NCBI GenBank assembly: GCA_958431945.1
Contig: CAUASQ010000016.1
Location: 1 to 19,446, forward strand
DNA length: 19,446 nt
Origin: an uncultured Collinsella sp.
GTDB lineage: Bacteria; Actinomycetota; Coriobacteriia; Coriobacteriales; Coriobacteriaceae
Direction of reading: 5' to 3'
Shown here: in pieces, positions 7,093-16,346 of the stretch
Position numbering within the stretch: the stretch's first letter is position 1
Layout of the letters: each line of letters starts with the position of its first letter
Notes under the pieces: generated by a model
The model's database searches: none
What the model was told of the DNA's origin: nothing
The model's input: the letters and a program-made list of their open reading frames with translations, nothing else
Program-made: the position numbers and the translations under genes

Positions 7093-8481
7093 TCAGCAGG
7101 GCAAGCCGTTTTCTCTAATCACGTCCTGATACCAGAAGAAGCTGTCCTTCCTGAAACGAGCGCATTGCTTCGCATCGGTTTCCGTGCGATCGACATACAG
7201 AAGGCCGTAGCGCTTAGTGAACCCCTGATGACTTGAGCATAGATCCATGAGGCTCCAAACGCAGTAGCCGAAGACGGGATAGCCTTCGCGAATGAGCTCC
7301 TCGACCTCGCCCAAATGTCGTGAAAGGTATTCGATGCGCACGGCATCATGCACCCTGTTCTCCTCGTCAAGTGACTCGGAAAGCGCCATGCCGTTCTCCG
7401 TGACGATCATCGGAAGCTGGTAGCGATCGTAGAGCTTGCGCATGCCCACGCGAAGCCCAAGGGGGTCGATGCCGTTCGACATCCACTCGGTCGGCGCGAT
7501 CGCAGGGTTATCGCAGAGTTCGAAATCCCCGCCCGACCACGGAGGGAACCGGTCGAAGCGGATGGGCTCCGTGCGCTCATGCGCACAATTGCTGAAATAG
7601 TAGTTCACCCCAAGAAAATCGGGCCTCGTCGCGACCAGGATGTCGTGGTCCCCGCACTCAACAACAGGGTAGAAACCTTCGCGCTCCAGGTAATAGCGCG
7701 CATAAGGCGAGATGTCGCCGCGCACACTCAGGTCGAGCAGGTAGTTCTGCATCATCTCCTCGGCGTTCATGGCCGCAAGCACATCCGCCGAAGCGCTCGT
7801 CCGCGGGTTGACCACCTGCATGGCGACAACGGGGCCGATCTGCGCATCGGGGTCGATCTGTCGCAGGCACGCGATGGCGCGATGCTCGGCAAGAGCGACA
7901 TGATAGCTCATCTGGCAGGCGTTCTTCTGCCGTTGGCGCGGATCGGTTTCGGTGTCACCCGTGTTGCTGGGCGCGGAGGTCGCAATTAGCTGTTCATTCA
8001 CGGTAACCCAGCGCTTGACGCGCCCCTTGAAGTGCGTGAAGCAGATTTCGGCATAGCGCACATAGAAGTCGATCATCTTACGGCTCTTCCAGCCGCCGAA
8101 GGCCTCGACCAACGCACTCGGACATTCGAAGTGATACAGGGTGACCAAGGGCTCGATCCCTCGCTCCAGCAGGTAGTCAATCAGCTGGTCATAAAACGCC
8201 AAGCCCTCAGGATTGGGATCCCCCGAGGCATCGGGCATGATGCGGCTCCAAGCGAAACCCATCCGGTAGACCTTGATGCCGAGCTCGGCCATGAGGTCGA
8301 CATCCTCACGCCAGTGATGATAGTGGTCCGAGGCGATCTTGTTATCGGCGATGCCGGGACGCCCCGGGCCGCGATCGGTGGTTGCCGGACCTTTGCCTCC
8401 TTCATCATACCCACCCTCAACCTGAAAAGCGCTGGTGGAAGCACCCCAGAGGAAACCTTCGGGAAACCGGTGCTGAGTCAT
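7093..8481 (-). CDS. GH1 6-phospho-beta-glucosidase (second copy)
   Basis: A 462-residue GH1 enzyme starting at 8481 behind GAGAGG. It opens FPEGFLWGASTSAFQVEGG. Acid/base Glu is about 163 (TVNEQL) and nucleophile Glu about 362 (VTENGMA). The C-terminal block SSHQGFTKRYGLLYVDR carries the Lys423 and Tyr425 of the 6-phosphate-binding signature. It is 33 residues shorter than the operon copy, mainly because it lacks a loop of about 40 residues that follows residue 45 of the other protein. The two differ across most of their length, so this is not a recent duplication. It stands alone on the minus strand, convergent with rpiR, and has a predicted RpiR operator about 91-107 bp upstream. It may give the pathway a second aglycone or linkage specificity. 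Function as a 6-phospho-beta-glycosidase is firm, the natural substrate unknown. Confidence 0.92.
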   Translation of the reverse strand: MTQHRFPEGFLWGASTSAFQVEGGYDEGGKGPATTDRGPGRPGIADNKIASDHYHHWREDVDLMAELGIKVYRMGFAWSRIMPDASGDPNPEGLAFYDQLIDYLLERGIEPLVTLYHFECPSALVEAFGGWKSRKMIDFYVRYAEICFTHFKGRVKRWVTVNEQLIATSAPSNTGDTETDPRQRQKNACQMSYHVALAEHRAIACLRQIDPDAQIGPVVAMQVVNPRTSASADVLAAMNAEEMMQNYLLDLSVRGDISPYARYYLEREGFYPVVECGDHDILVATRPDFLGVNYYFSNCAHERTEPIRFDRFPPWSGGDFELCDNPAIAPTEWMSNGIDPLGLRVGMRKLYDRYQLPMIVTENGMALSESLDEENRVHDAVRIEYLSRHLGEVEELIREGYPVFGYCVWSLMDLCSSHQGFTKRYGLLYVDRTETDAKQCARFRKDSFFWYQDVIRENGLPC

Positions 8482-8571
8482 GAGTTCAACCTCTCGTCAC
8501 GGATGTCACTTCTTGCAACTCCCGTTATAACGGATGTACGAACCAAAGCCTGTTACTCATTCCCGGGCAAT

Positions 8572-8588
8572 GTTTCACGATTTGAAAA
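8572..8588. promoter_or_regulatory. Second predicted RpiR operator, upstream of GH1 copy 2
   Basis: GTTTCA-CGATT-TGAAAA matches the core and 5-bp spacing of the palindrome at 6144-6164, with one mismatch in the outer arm position. Its edge is 91 bp upstream of the GH1 ATG, close to the spacing of the other site from the rpiR ATG (87 bp). A TATAAC hexamer (minus, within CGTTATAACGG at about 8522-8532) could be a -10 but has no clear -35. Confidence 0.55.
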
Positions 8589-8843
8589 CGGCCGTGCCAT
8601 CATGCACCGCAAACTCTAAAGAACATGCCGTCGCGAAGGCCAAGCCTCATGCCCGCCACCGTCACGTGCCGGCGCCGCACACCGCCAAGCCGCTACTCCC
8701 CGTCGCGGAAGGTCAGGAGGTCGCGGTAGTCCGTGTCGCGCGTGCTGCCCGTCTTCGAGAACGGGTTCACCGAAGCAGGACACCTCATCCTCAAGATCTA
8801 CCTCCTCGACGAAACCAAGGTCGATTTAGGAGACGCAACGTTA
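8589..8843 (-). other. Unassigned stretch, possible gene remnant
   Basis: No gene with a plausible start and ribosome site is visible. On the minus strand, after a stop codon near 8795, a frame reads VNPFSKTGSTRDTDYRDLL and continues TFRDGE to a TAG near 8695. It has the composition of a real protein C-terminus but no usable upstream frame. I do not recognise the family. It may be what is left of a gene destroyed by rearrangement, consistent with other damage between here and 11380. Confidence 0.25.
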
Positions 8844-9092
8844 CTACAGCGCAGGGAAAACGGCCCGCCGAATAAAATCGGATCGATCCCCCGTCTTTCG
8901 GTCGATTGCCACCACCATGGATGCCGGAAAGCGCACGGTAACTGCAACAAGCGGCTCATCAGCAACAACGCCAGGCCTGACATGGATGCGCTCAAGACGA
9001 CCCGTCCAAGTCTCTTGCTCAAACTCTACGCTCTCGCGCTCGATATCTTCGTCTGTCAGGACCGATCCATCAGCTAGTTTGTACTCAGTCAT
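8844..9092 (-). CDS. Ribbon-helix-helix antitoxin-like protein
   Basis: An 82-residue protein with an acidic N-terminal half (MTEYKLADGSVLTDEDIERE) and a C-terminal beta-strand plus two-helix stretch, about 48-80 (VAVTVRFPASMVVAID, then SDFIRRAV), that fits a ribbon-helix-helix DNA-binding domain. I recognise the style as a BrnA-like antitoxin component found in actinobacterial toxin-antitoxin pairs, from memory and not confirmed. It ends with tandem stops and may be slightly short at the C-terminus. GGGAGG lies 9 bases before the ATG. Its start overlaps by 8 bp the end of a 22-codon reading frame that looks like a toxin N-terminus, and a 41-bp palindrome precedes both. Such antitoxins usually autorepress through a palindrome. 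Without an intact toxin it may be an orphan regulator. Confidence 0.65.
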   Translation of the reverse strand: MTEYKLADGSVLTDEDIERESVEFEQETWTGRLERIHVRPGVVADEPLVAVTVRFPASMVVAIDRKTGDRSDFIRRAVFPAL

Positions 9093-9153
9093 TATCTAGA
9101 ACCTCCCTCTCAGACAAACCATGCTTGAGAGCATTGCGGTGGACAATTGCCAT
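9085..9153 (-). pseudogene. 22-codon remnant of a BrnT-like toxin
   Basis: From the ATG at 9153 the frame reads MAIVHRNALKHGLSEREVL then DND and a TGA at 9087-9085. It has a near-ideal ribosome site, GGAGGAGAGG, 8 bases upstream. The RNALKHGLSEREV segment resembles the N-terminal NxxKHGxSxxxx block of BrnT-type toxins, which normally run about 90 residues and precede a ribbon-helix-helix antitoxin, the same order seen here. The stop overlaps the antitoxin start (ATAATGACTGA), the sort of overlap such operons show. The simplest reading is an internal deletion that removed most of the toxin and kept both ends. Alternatively the peptide serves as a translated leader coupling antitoxin translation. 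Confidence 0.5.
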
Positions 9154-9171
9154 GGAAGTATCCTCTCCTCC

Positions 9172-9212
9172 AGGCAGAGTTTGTCATACTCATTGCATGA
9201 CAAACTCTGCCT
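9172..9212. promoter_or_regulatory. 41-bp palindrome upstream of the toxin remnant/antitoxin
   Basis: AGGCAGAGTTTGTCAT (9172-9187) is perfectly reverse-complemented at 9197-9212 around a 9-base centre ACTCATTGC. On the minus strand it ends 10 bases ahead of the GGAGGAGAGG site of the toxin remnant. Neither strand shows a U-tract, which argues against an intrinsic terminator for the upstream nuclease gene. An autoregulatory operator for the antitoxin, or an mRNA hairpin in the leader, fits better. Confidence 0.55.
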
Positions 9213-9295
9213 TGATACGTTCCCCACCCCATGCTCATCGGCAAAGCTCAAGGCCATAAGCGAAATAAGCTTCTAACACCGAACGATTCCTACCG

Positions 9296-10438
9296 CTACC
9301 CATCAGACCTCTCCAGCAACATCCGTAAGTCATCGATGGGCGGCAGAGCATCGAGCAACTCTCGTGGCATATCCTTCGACGTCTTATAGGTGGCCACGCC
9401 CATGGGTTTTGTGAAGTCTTGGATCACATAGTCAACAAATCCCTTGTCCATGTCTTTGCAAAGCACAAGGCCTATGGAGGGATTCTCGTGCTCGCGACGC
9501 TCAAAGTCGTCCAGGATGCGTAGATAGCCAGAGAGCTGGCCGAGATAGGCCGGCTTGAAGGGGCCGCTCTTGAGCTCGACTGCAACTAAACAGTTGAGGT
9601 CGCGGTTGAAGAACAGGAGGTCGATGTACTGATCGATGCCAAAGGCGTCGAGATGGTACTGGTTTCCCACAAACGCGAAGGCTCGACCGAACGTCATGAT
9701 GAACTGCTTGATATTCTGCACGATGCCTTGCTCTAACACGCGCTCGTCGCCATCCTCCGCATCGCGCACCCCGAGTTCCTCAACATTGATAAAGTCGAGC
9801 AGATACTCGTCCTTGAACGTGGCGATAGCGCGCAGCGCCTGCTGACCCTTTGGCAGCGTTGAGAGGAAGTTGTTGGAGACCTCTCCTTGATGATGAAAGT
9901 CGTCCGCCTTCAGCGAGCGTTTGAGCGCCTCCACACTTAAGTGCTCAAATGCGCACTTGTGAATGTAGAAGAGCCGCTCGTCAAGGGTCTTAGCACCTGC
10001 AAGGATATACCGATGATGGGTAAACCCAATCGCTAAAAAATCATCGAGAGAACATGCGTTTGAATTCGGCACTTGCAAGTGACGAATTTGCAGAAGGCCA
10101 CCGTCTGAAGATTCGTCACTCACGAGTGACGAATCGAGAAACGCCTGTTCATCGCCCGGAGCAGACCAAGCTTCAAAGAAGATTCGCATATATTTGAGAC
10201 TTGTTGTGGAGAAGCCCCTGAGTCCTGGCAGCTCCTTCCGCAATTGTTCGCTGATGGTTTTGAGCGCGTTGGTTCCCCACGTGCCATTGCGCGTGTTGGC
10301 GGAGACGTAGCCTCCCACGGCGAAATAGAGCTGCAGCTGCTTAGCGTTGGCGCTCTTCGCCGCAGCATACTGCGCACGCAATATCGCCGTCTTGATGGTC
10401 TGAACTTCCTCACGATAGCCCGTAATCTCTGACATCAT
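9296..10438 (-). CDS. DUF1016 (YhcG-like) PD-(D/E)XK nuclease family protein
   Basis: A 380-residue protein with an N-terminal DUF1016_N helical domain (about 10-170; YFAVGGYVS, SLKYMRIFFEAW, FLAIGFTHHRYIL) and a C-terminal PD-(D/E)XK nuclease domain (about 200-370; DEYLLDFINVEELGVRD). Catalytic residues appear intact: Asp273 in YIDLLFF and Glu288-x-Lys290 in VAVELKSG, followed by FKPAYLGQLSGYL. Length is normal for the family. The family is often found near restriction-modification or mobile regions and is thought to act on DNA, but its role is not settled. Here it stands alone with no methylase or specificity gene. Two adjacent ATGs (10438 and 10435) follow AGGAGGA, either could be used. 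The surrounding DNA looks more AT-rich than carAB. A 26-bp palindrome lies inside the gene. Family firm, function open. Confidence 0.9.
   Translation of the reverse strand: MMSEITGYREEVQTIKTAILRAQYAAAKSANAKQLQLYFAVGGYVSANTRNGTWGTNALKTISEQLRKELPGLRGFSTTSLKYMRIFFEAWSAPGDEQAFLDSSLVSDESSDGGLLQIRHLQVPNSNACSLDDFLAIGFTHHRYILAGAKTLDERLFYIHKCAFEHLSVEALKRSLKADDFHHQGEVSNNFLSTLPKGQQALRAIATFKDEYLLDFINVEELGVRDAEDGDERVLEQGIVQNIKQFIMTFGRAFAFVGNQYHLDAFGIDQYIDLLFFNRDLNCLVAVELKSGPFKPAYLGQLSGYLRILDDFERREHENPSIGLVLCKDMDKGFVDYVIQDFTKPMGVATYKTSKDMPRELLDALPPIDDLRMLLERSDG
10078..10135. repeat. Three copies of AGTGACGAAT including a 26-bp palindrome, inside the DUF1016 gene
   Basis: AGTGACGAAT occurs at 10078-10087 and 10125-10134 on plus and at 10111-10120 on minus. 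The last two form a perfect palindrome GATTCGTCACT-CACG-AGTGACGAATC at 10110-10135. They encode the linker around SSLVSDESS (about residues 103-111) and RHLQVP, between the conserved parts of the N-terminal domain, so the protein stays in frame. Confidence 0.6.
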
Positions 10439-10465
10439 GGCGTCCTCCTCTTCTTACGAACTTGT

Positions 10466-10497
10466 GTTCCATGACGCGTTCCATGCTATCAACGCGT
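10466..10497. promoter_or_regulatory. Short direct repeats in the divergent nuclease/EamA region
   Basis: GTTCCATG occurs at 10466-10473 and 10478-10485, and ACGCGT at 10474-10479 and 10492-10497, between the DUF1016 start (10438) and the EamA start (10559). They could be regulator sites. I see no good -10/-35 pair on either strand. Confidence 0.25.
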
Positions 10498-10558
10498 GCG
10501 GACACAAAATTGCGCGTACCATAGAGGCGTTTTCTGCTTCGCCTCGTTTGGGAGATGT

Positions 10559-11222
10559 ATGTCCAAACCCTCATCCGCACTCGACGCCAGCTCTTGCGAT
10601 GTTTACGCCGACTCCGCGCGCCACCCTCTCACGCGCACATGGTGCGTAGCTGCGCTCGCCCTCATCTGCTGCGCGCTCTGGGGCAGTGCGATCCCCTGCA
10701 TCAAGATCGGCTACGAGCTTCTCGGCATCCAAAACGGCGACGTACCATCGGAGTTTCTCTTCGCTGGCGTGCGCTTTATGCTTGCCGGCGCTATCGCACT
10801 TGCCGCTGCAGTCATAACAAGACGTCGCTTGCCTCGCGTCTCACGCACGGGATGGCCACTCGTTATCAGACTCTCGCTTGCCCAAACTATCGTGCAGTAC
10901 GCCTTCTTTTATATCGGCGTTTCAAACGCTTCGGGTGTGCGCGGCTCAATCGTCAACGCTATGAACACGTTTCTCTGCGTGTTGATGGCAGCGCTCGTGT
11001 TCCGGCAAGAACGGCTCACTGCGCGCAAAGTCCTCGGCTGCGCTATAGGTTTTGCCGGAGTCGTTATCGTCAACCTCACCGGTGGCGATAGCGGCGGCGC
11101 CGTCACGCTCACAGGCGAGGGCTTCATCCTTATTGCCGCTGTCTCCTACGCTGTCTCGTCTGCCCTCATCCACACCTACTCCCAGCGCGAGGACCCCGTG
11201 GCGCTCAGCGGCTACCAGTTTA
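10559..11222 (+). pseudogene. EamA/DMT-family transporter, 3'-truncated
   Basis: The start ATG at 10559 follows GGGAG at 5-base spacing. An upstream in-frame ATG at 10496 lacks family similarity. The first about 221 residues are typical EamA: GSAIPCIKIGYELLG after TM1, then FLFAGVRFMLAGAIAL, QYAFFYIGVSNASG, SIVNAMNTFLCVLMAALVF, VLGCAIGFAGVVIVNLTGG, and GFILIAAVSYAVSSALI, about six membrane segments. Intact members have ten segments and around 300 residues. Similarity stops after VALSGYQF (about 11222). The frame then runs on as a basic, proline-rich, non-membrane tail through an inverted repeat and into the antisense of carB, ending at 11422. This is best read as deletion of the second EamA half at a rearrangement point. 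The substrate of the ancestral exporter is unknown. Confidence 0.75.
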
Positions 11223-11254
11223 TCAGCCCTAGTCATCGCGCAAAGCCCCTTCGG

Positions 11255-11384
11255 CAGCACACGGTGCAATTGAGTCACCGTAGGCCGGGGCGGGAGGGGC
11301 CGAGTTTCCTCCTGAGCGACTCTGCTTGCAGCCGGAGCGAAAGGGGGAAATCTCGGCCCCTCCCGCCCCGGCCGGACAGGTCAA

Positions 11385-11399
<15 letters not shown>
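11255..11399. repeat. Long inverted repeat between the EamA fragment and carB
   Basis: Two nested inverted segments share one centre. The outer CAGCACACGGTG at 11255-11266 matches in reverse 11388-11399 (the last codons of carB), continuing as C/T-A-A/G-TTGA. The inner 22-bp GGCCGGGGCGGGAGGGGCCG then AG at 11283-11304 is perfectly reverse-complemented at 11352-11373, then TTTCC-like symmetry continues. The 47-bp centre is unpaired. The carB 3' end and its downstream hairpin arm thus appear as a partial inverted duplicate next to the truncated EamA gene. There is no U-tract after the stem on the minus strand, so it is not a standard terminator, though it would form a very stable RNA hairpin at the end of carB. 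Confidence 0.7.
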
Positions 11400-14699
<3,300 letters not shown>

Positions 14700-14700
14700 G

Positions 14701-16140
14701 TTAGTTCTCCTCGGTCTCAGCGGTCTCGGACTCAGCAAAGTTCCAGCCGGCAAGGCGGTCCTTCGCGGTATCGATGTCCAGGTAGTTCTCCTCGCCGTCC
14801 ATGAGTCGCGTAAAGGCGGTAAAGAGATAGTGGGCATCGGTGGGGCCAGGCGAAGCCTCGGGGTGGTACTGGACCGAGAAGCACGGGGCGTCGAGCAGCT
14901 GGATGCCCTCGGCGGTGCCGTCGTTGAGGTTCACGTGCGTCAGGCGAATGCGGCCAAAGCGCTCGTTCATCACGACCGGCGCGATTCCGCGGCGCACCCA
15001 GACGCGCAGATCTCCATCGGCCGCATGCTCGGTCTCGCCGCCGGAAAGCTCGGGAACAAGCTTGCCCAGGCTGGGGAACAGCAGGCCAAAGCCATGGTTT
15101 TGCGCGGTAATCTCCACGCGACGGCTTACCAGGTTCATGACCGGCTGGTTGCCACCGCGGTGACCGAATTTAAGCTTTTCCATCTGGGCGCCGCAGGCCA
15201 GGCTGATCATCTGATGGCCCAGGCAAATGCCAAAGACCGGCACCTTGCCGATCAGCTGCTGCACCTGCTCGTAGGTCTCCACCACGGCGTCGGGGTCGCC
15301 GGGGCCGTTGGACAAAAAGACGCCATCGGGATTCATCTCGAGCACCTGCTGGGCGGGCGTATCCCACGGCACGACGGTAAGGTCGCAGCCGGCGCGGACC
15401 AGCCCCTCCAGAATGCCGCGCTTCACACCGCAGTCGTAGGCGACCACTTTGTGACGGGCAGGAGCGGCAGTCGCAAGCGCAAAGTCATGCGTGGCAGGCA
15501 GGTCGGCGGCCGCAAACTCGTGAGGCGCGGGGCAACTTACGGTCTTGACCAGGTTCTCGCCTACCAGCGTGGGCGCTGCGGCCAGACGCTCGGCAAGCTC
15601 GTCGACGTCGAAGATCTCGGTCGAGATAATGCCCATCTTGGAACCATTGTCGCGCAGATGGCGCACCAGAGCGCGGGTGTCGACACCCTCGATAGCGACG
15701 ATGCCGTGAGCGCGCAGGTACTCCGGCACGCTGACGGCCGAGCGCCAGTTAGAAGGCGTGGCGCACATGTCGCGAACGATCATGCCGCGCATAGCCGGAG
15801 CGCTCGCAGGGCGCACGGCGTCGCCGGGGAAGGCCGACTGGACATCGGTCTCGTCGATACCGTAATTGCCGATCTGCGGATAGGTCATGGTTACAATTTG
15901 GCCGGCATAACTCGGGTCGGTCATGACCTCAAAGTAGCCCTCAAGCGAGGTGTTGAAGCAGACTTCGCCGGTCGCGGTGCCCTCGGCGCCGCATGCACGT
16001 CCATAAAAAATGGTCCCATCCTCAAGATACAGGATACAGGGACCGCAGGTGCCCTTGCTGGTTTTGGCCAGCATATGCTGGCAAAGCTCGCTGGGCGCGA
16101 AGGTGCGGGCGGCAGCGCCCGCGGTATGGTTGTTCGCCAT
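14701..16140 (-). CDS. carA: Carbamoyl-phosphate synthase, small (glutaminase) subunit
   Basis: A 479-residue protein from the ATG at 16140 with AAGGAG 4 bases upstream. The frame extends 7 codons further but into the PyrR hairpin. The N-terminal CPSase domain has LYLEDGTIFYGRACGAEG and FNTSLEGYFEVMTDPSYAGQ. The class I glutamine amidotransferase domain has nucleophile Cys about 306 (GICLGHQ) and His426/Glu428 (QYHPEASPGP). It hydrolyses glutamine and passes ammonia to CarB. It is about 100 residues longer than the E. coli subunit (382), owing to an N-terminal extension of about 30 residues, a linker before the amidotransferase domain (about 205-230), an insertion of about 40 residues after QNHGFGLLFPS (about 364-405), and an acidic C-terminal tail (ESETAETEEN). 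Catalytic residues are intact. First gene of carA-carB. Confidence 0.98.
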   Translation of the reverse strand: MANNHTAGAAARTFAPSELCQHMLAKTSKGTCGPCILYLEDGTIFYGRACGAEGTATGEVCFNTSLEGYFEVMTDPSYAGQIVTMTYPQIGNYGIDETDVQSAFPGDAVRPASAPAMRGMIVRDMCATPSNWRSAVSVPEYLRAHGIVAIEGVDTRALVRHLRDNGSKMGIISTEIFDVDELAERLAAAPTLVGENLVKTVSCPAPHEFAAADLPATHDFALATAAPARHKVVAYDCGVKRGILEGLVRAGCDLTVVPWDTPAQQVLEMNPDGVFLSNGPGDPDAVVETYEQVQQLIGKVPVFGICLGHQMISLACGAQMEKLKFGHRGGNQPVMNLVSRRVEITAQNHGFGLLFPSLGKLVPELSGGETEHAADGDLRVWVRRGIAPVVMNERFGRIRLTHVNLNDGTAEGIQLLDAPCFSVQYHPEASPGPTDAHYLFTAFTRLMDGEENYLDIDTAKDRLAGWNFAESETAETEEN

Positions 16141-16144
16141 AATT

Positions 16145-16175
16145 CTCCTTCCCGGTCTCACAGGACCGGCTTAAA
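16145..16175 (-). promoter_or_regulatory. PyrR-binding RNA hairpin in the carA leader
   Basis: Minus-strand RNA reads TTTAAG-CCGGTC-CTGTGA-GACCGG-GAAGGAG, with the 6-bp stem at 16152-16157/16164-16169. It matches the PyrR-binding loop pattern known from pyr operons: TTAA, a stem, loop core GTCC(A/T)G(A/T)GAG, stem, then AAGG. The AAGGAG is also the carA ribosome site (16145-16150). There is no terminator/antiterminator pair in the short leader, so PyrR with UMP would most simply block ribosome binding, the mechanism proposed for Mycobacterium. A TACAAT hexamer at 16204-16199 (minus) could be the -10 and would give a leader of about 50 nt, but I see no good -35. Confidence 0.75.
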
Positions 16176-16300
16176 GGTGTGTAGTTAGGCCTCGCGGTAT
16201 TGTAACCGCAAGCATGCCTCATGGCGTTAATTTCATCGAAATGTTTACGAAATGATAATTATGACTTTCTATGCATAATGATTTTTCTGGGACGGGGATT

Positions 16301-16340
16301 AAAAATCATCCCGCGGGGCTTGTGGCTCACACGGGATGAT
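16301..16340 (-). terminator. Intrinsic terminator after the membrane-anchored protein gene
   Basis: ATCATCCCG (16332-16340 read on minus) pairs with CGGGATGAT (16305-16313), an 18-base loop lies between, and TTTTTAATC follows on the minus strand. It begins 6 bp past the stop at 16347. It separates the ABC-transporter unit from the carAB promoter region, so carAB is its own transcription unit. Confidence 0.85.
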
Positions 16341-16346
16341 GGCGTC

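Noticed and set aside
8733..9077. 114-codon plus-strand frame
   Set aside because: It is antisense to the better supported antitoxin gene and has no ribosome site or recognisable domain.
11283..11373. 22-bp GC-rich stem as a standard carB terminator
   Set aside because: The loop is 47 bases and no U-tract follows on either strand. It is better described as an inverted repeat, though it may still affect mRNA ends.
16230..16242. ATTTC-ATC-GAAAT palindrome upstream of carA as a third RpiR site
   Set aside because: The spacing is 3 instead of 5 and the GTTTCA core is absent. carAB also has its own PyrR element.
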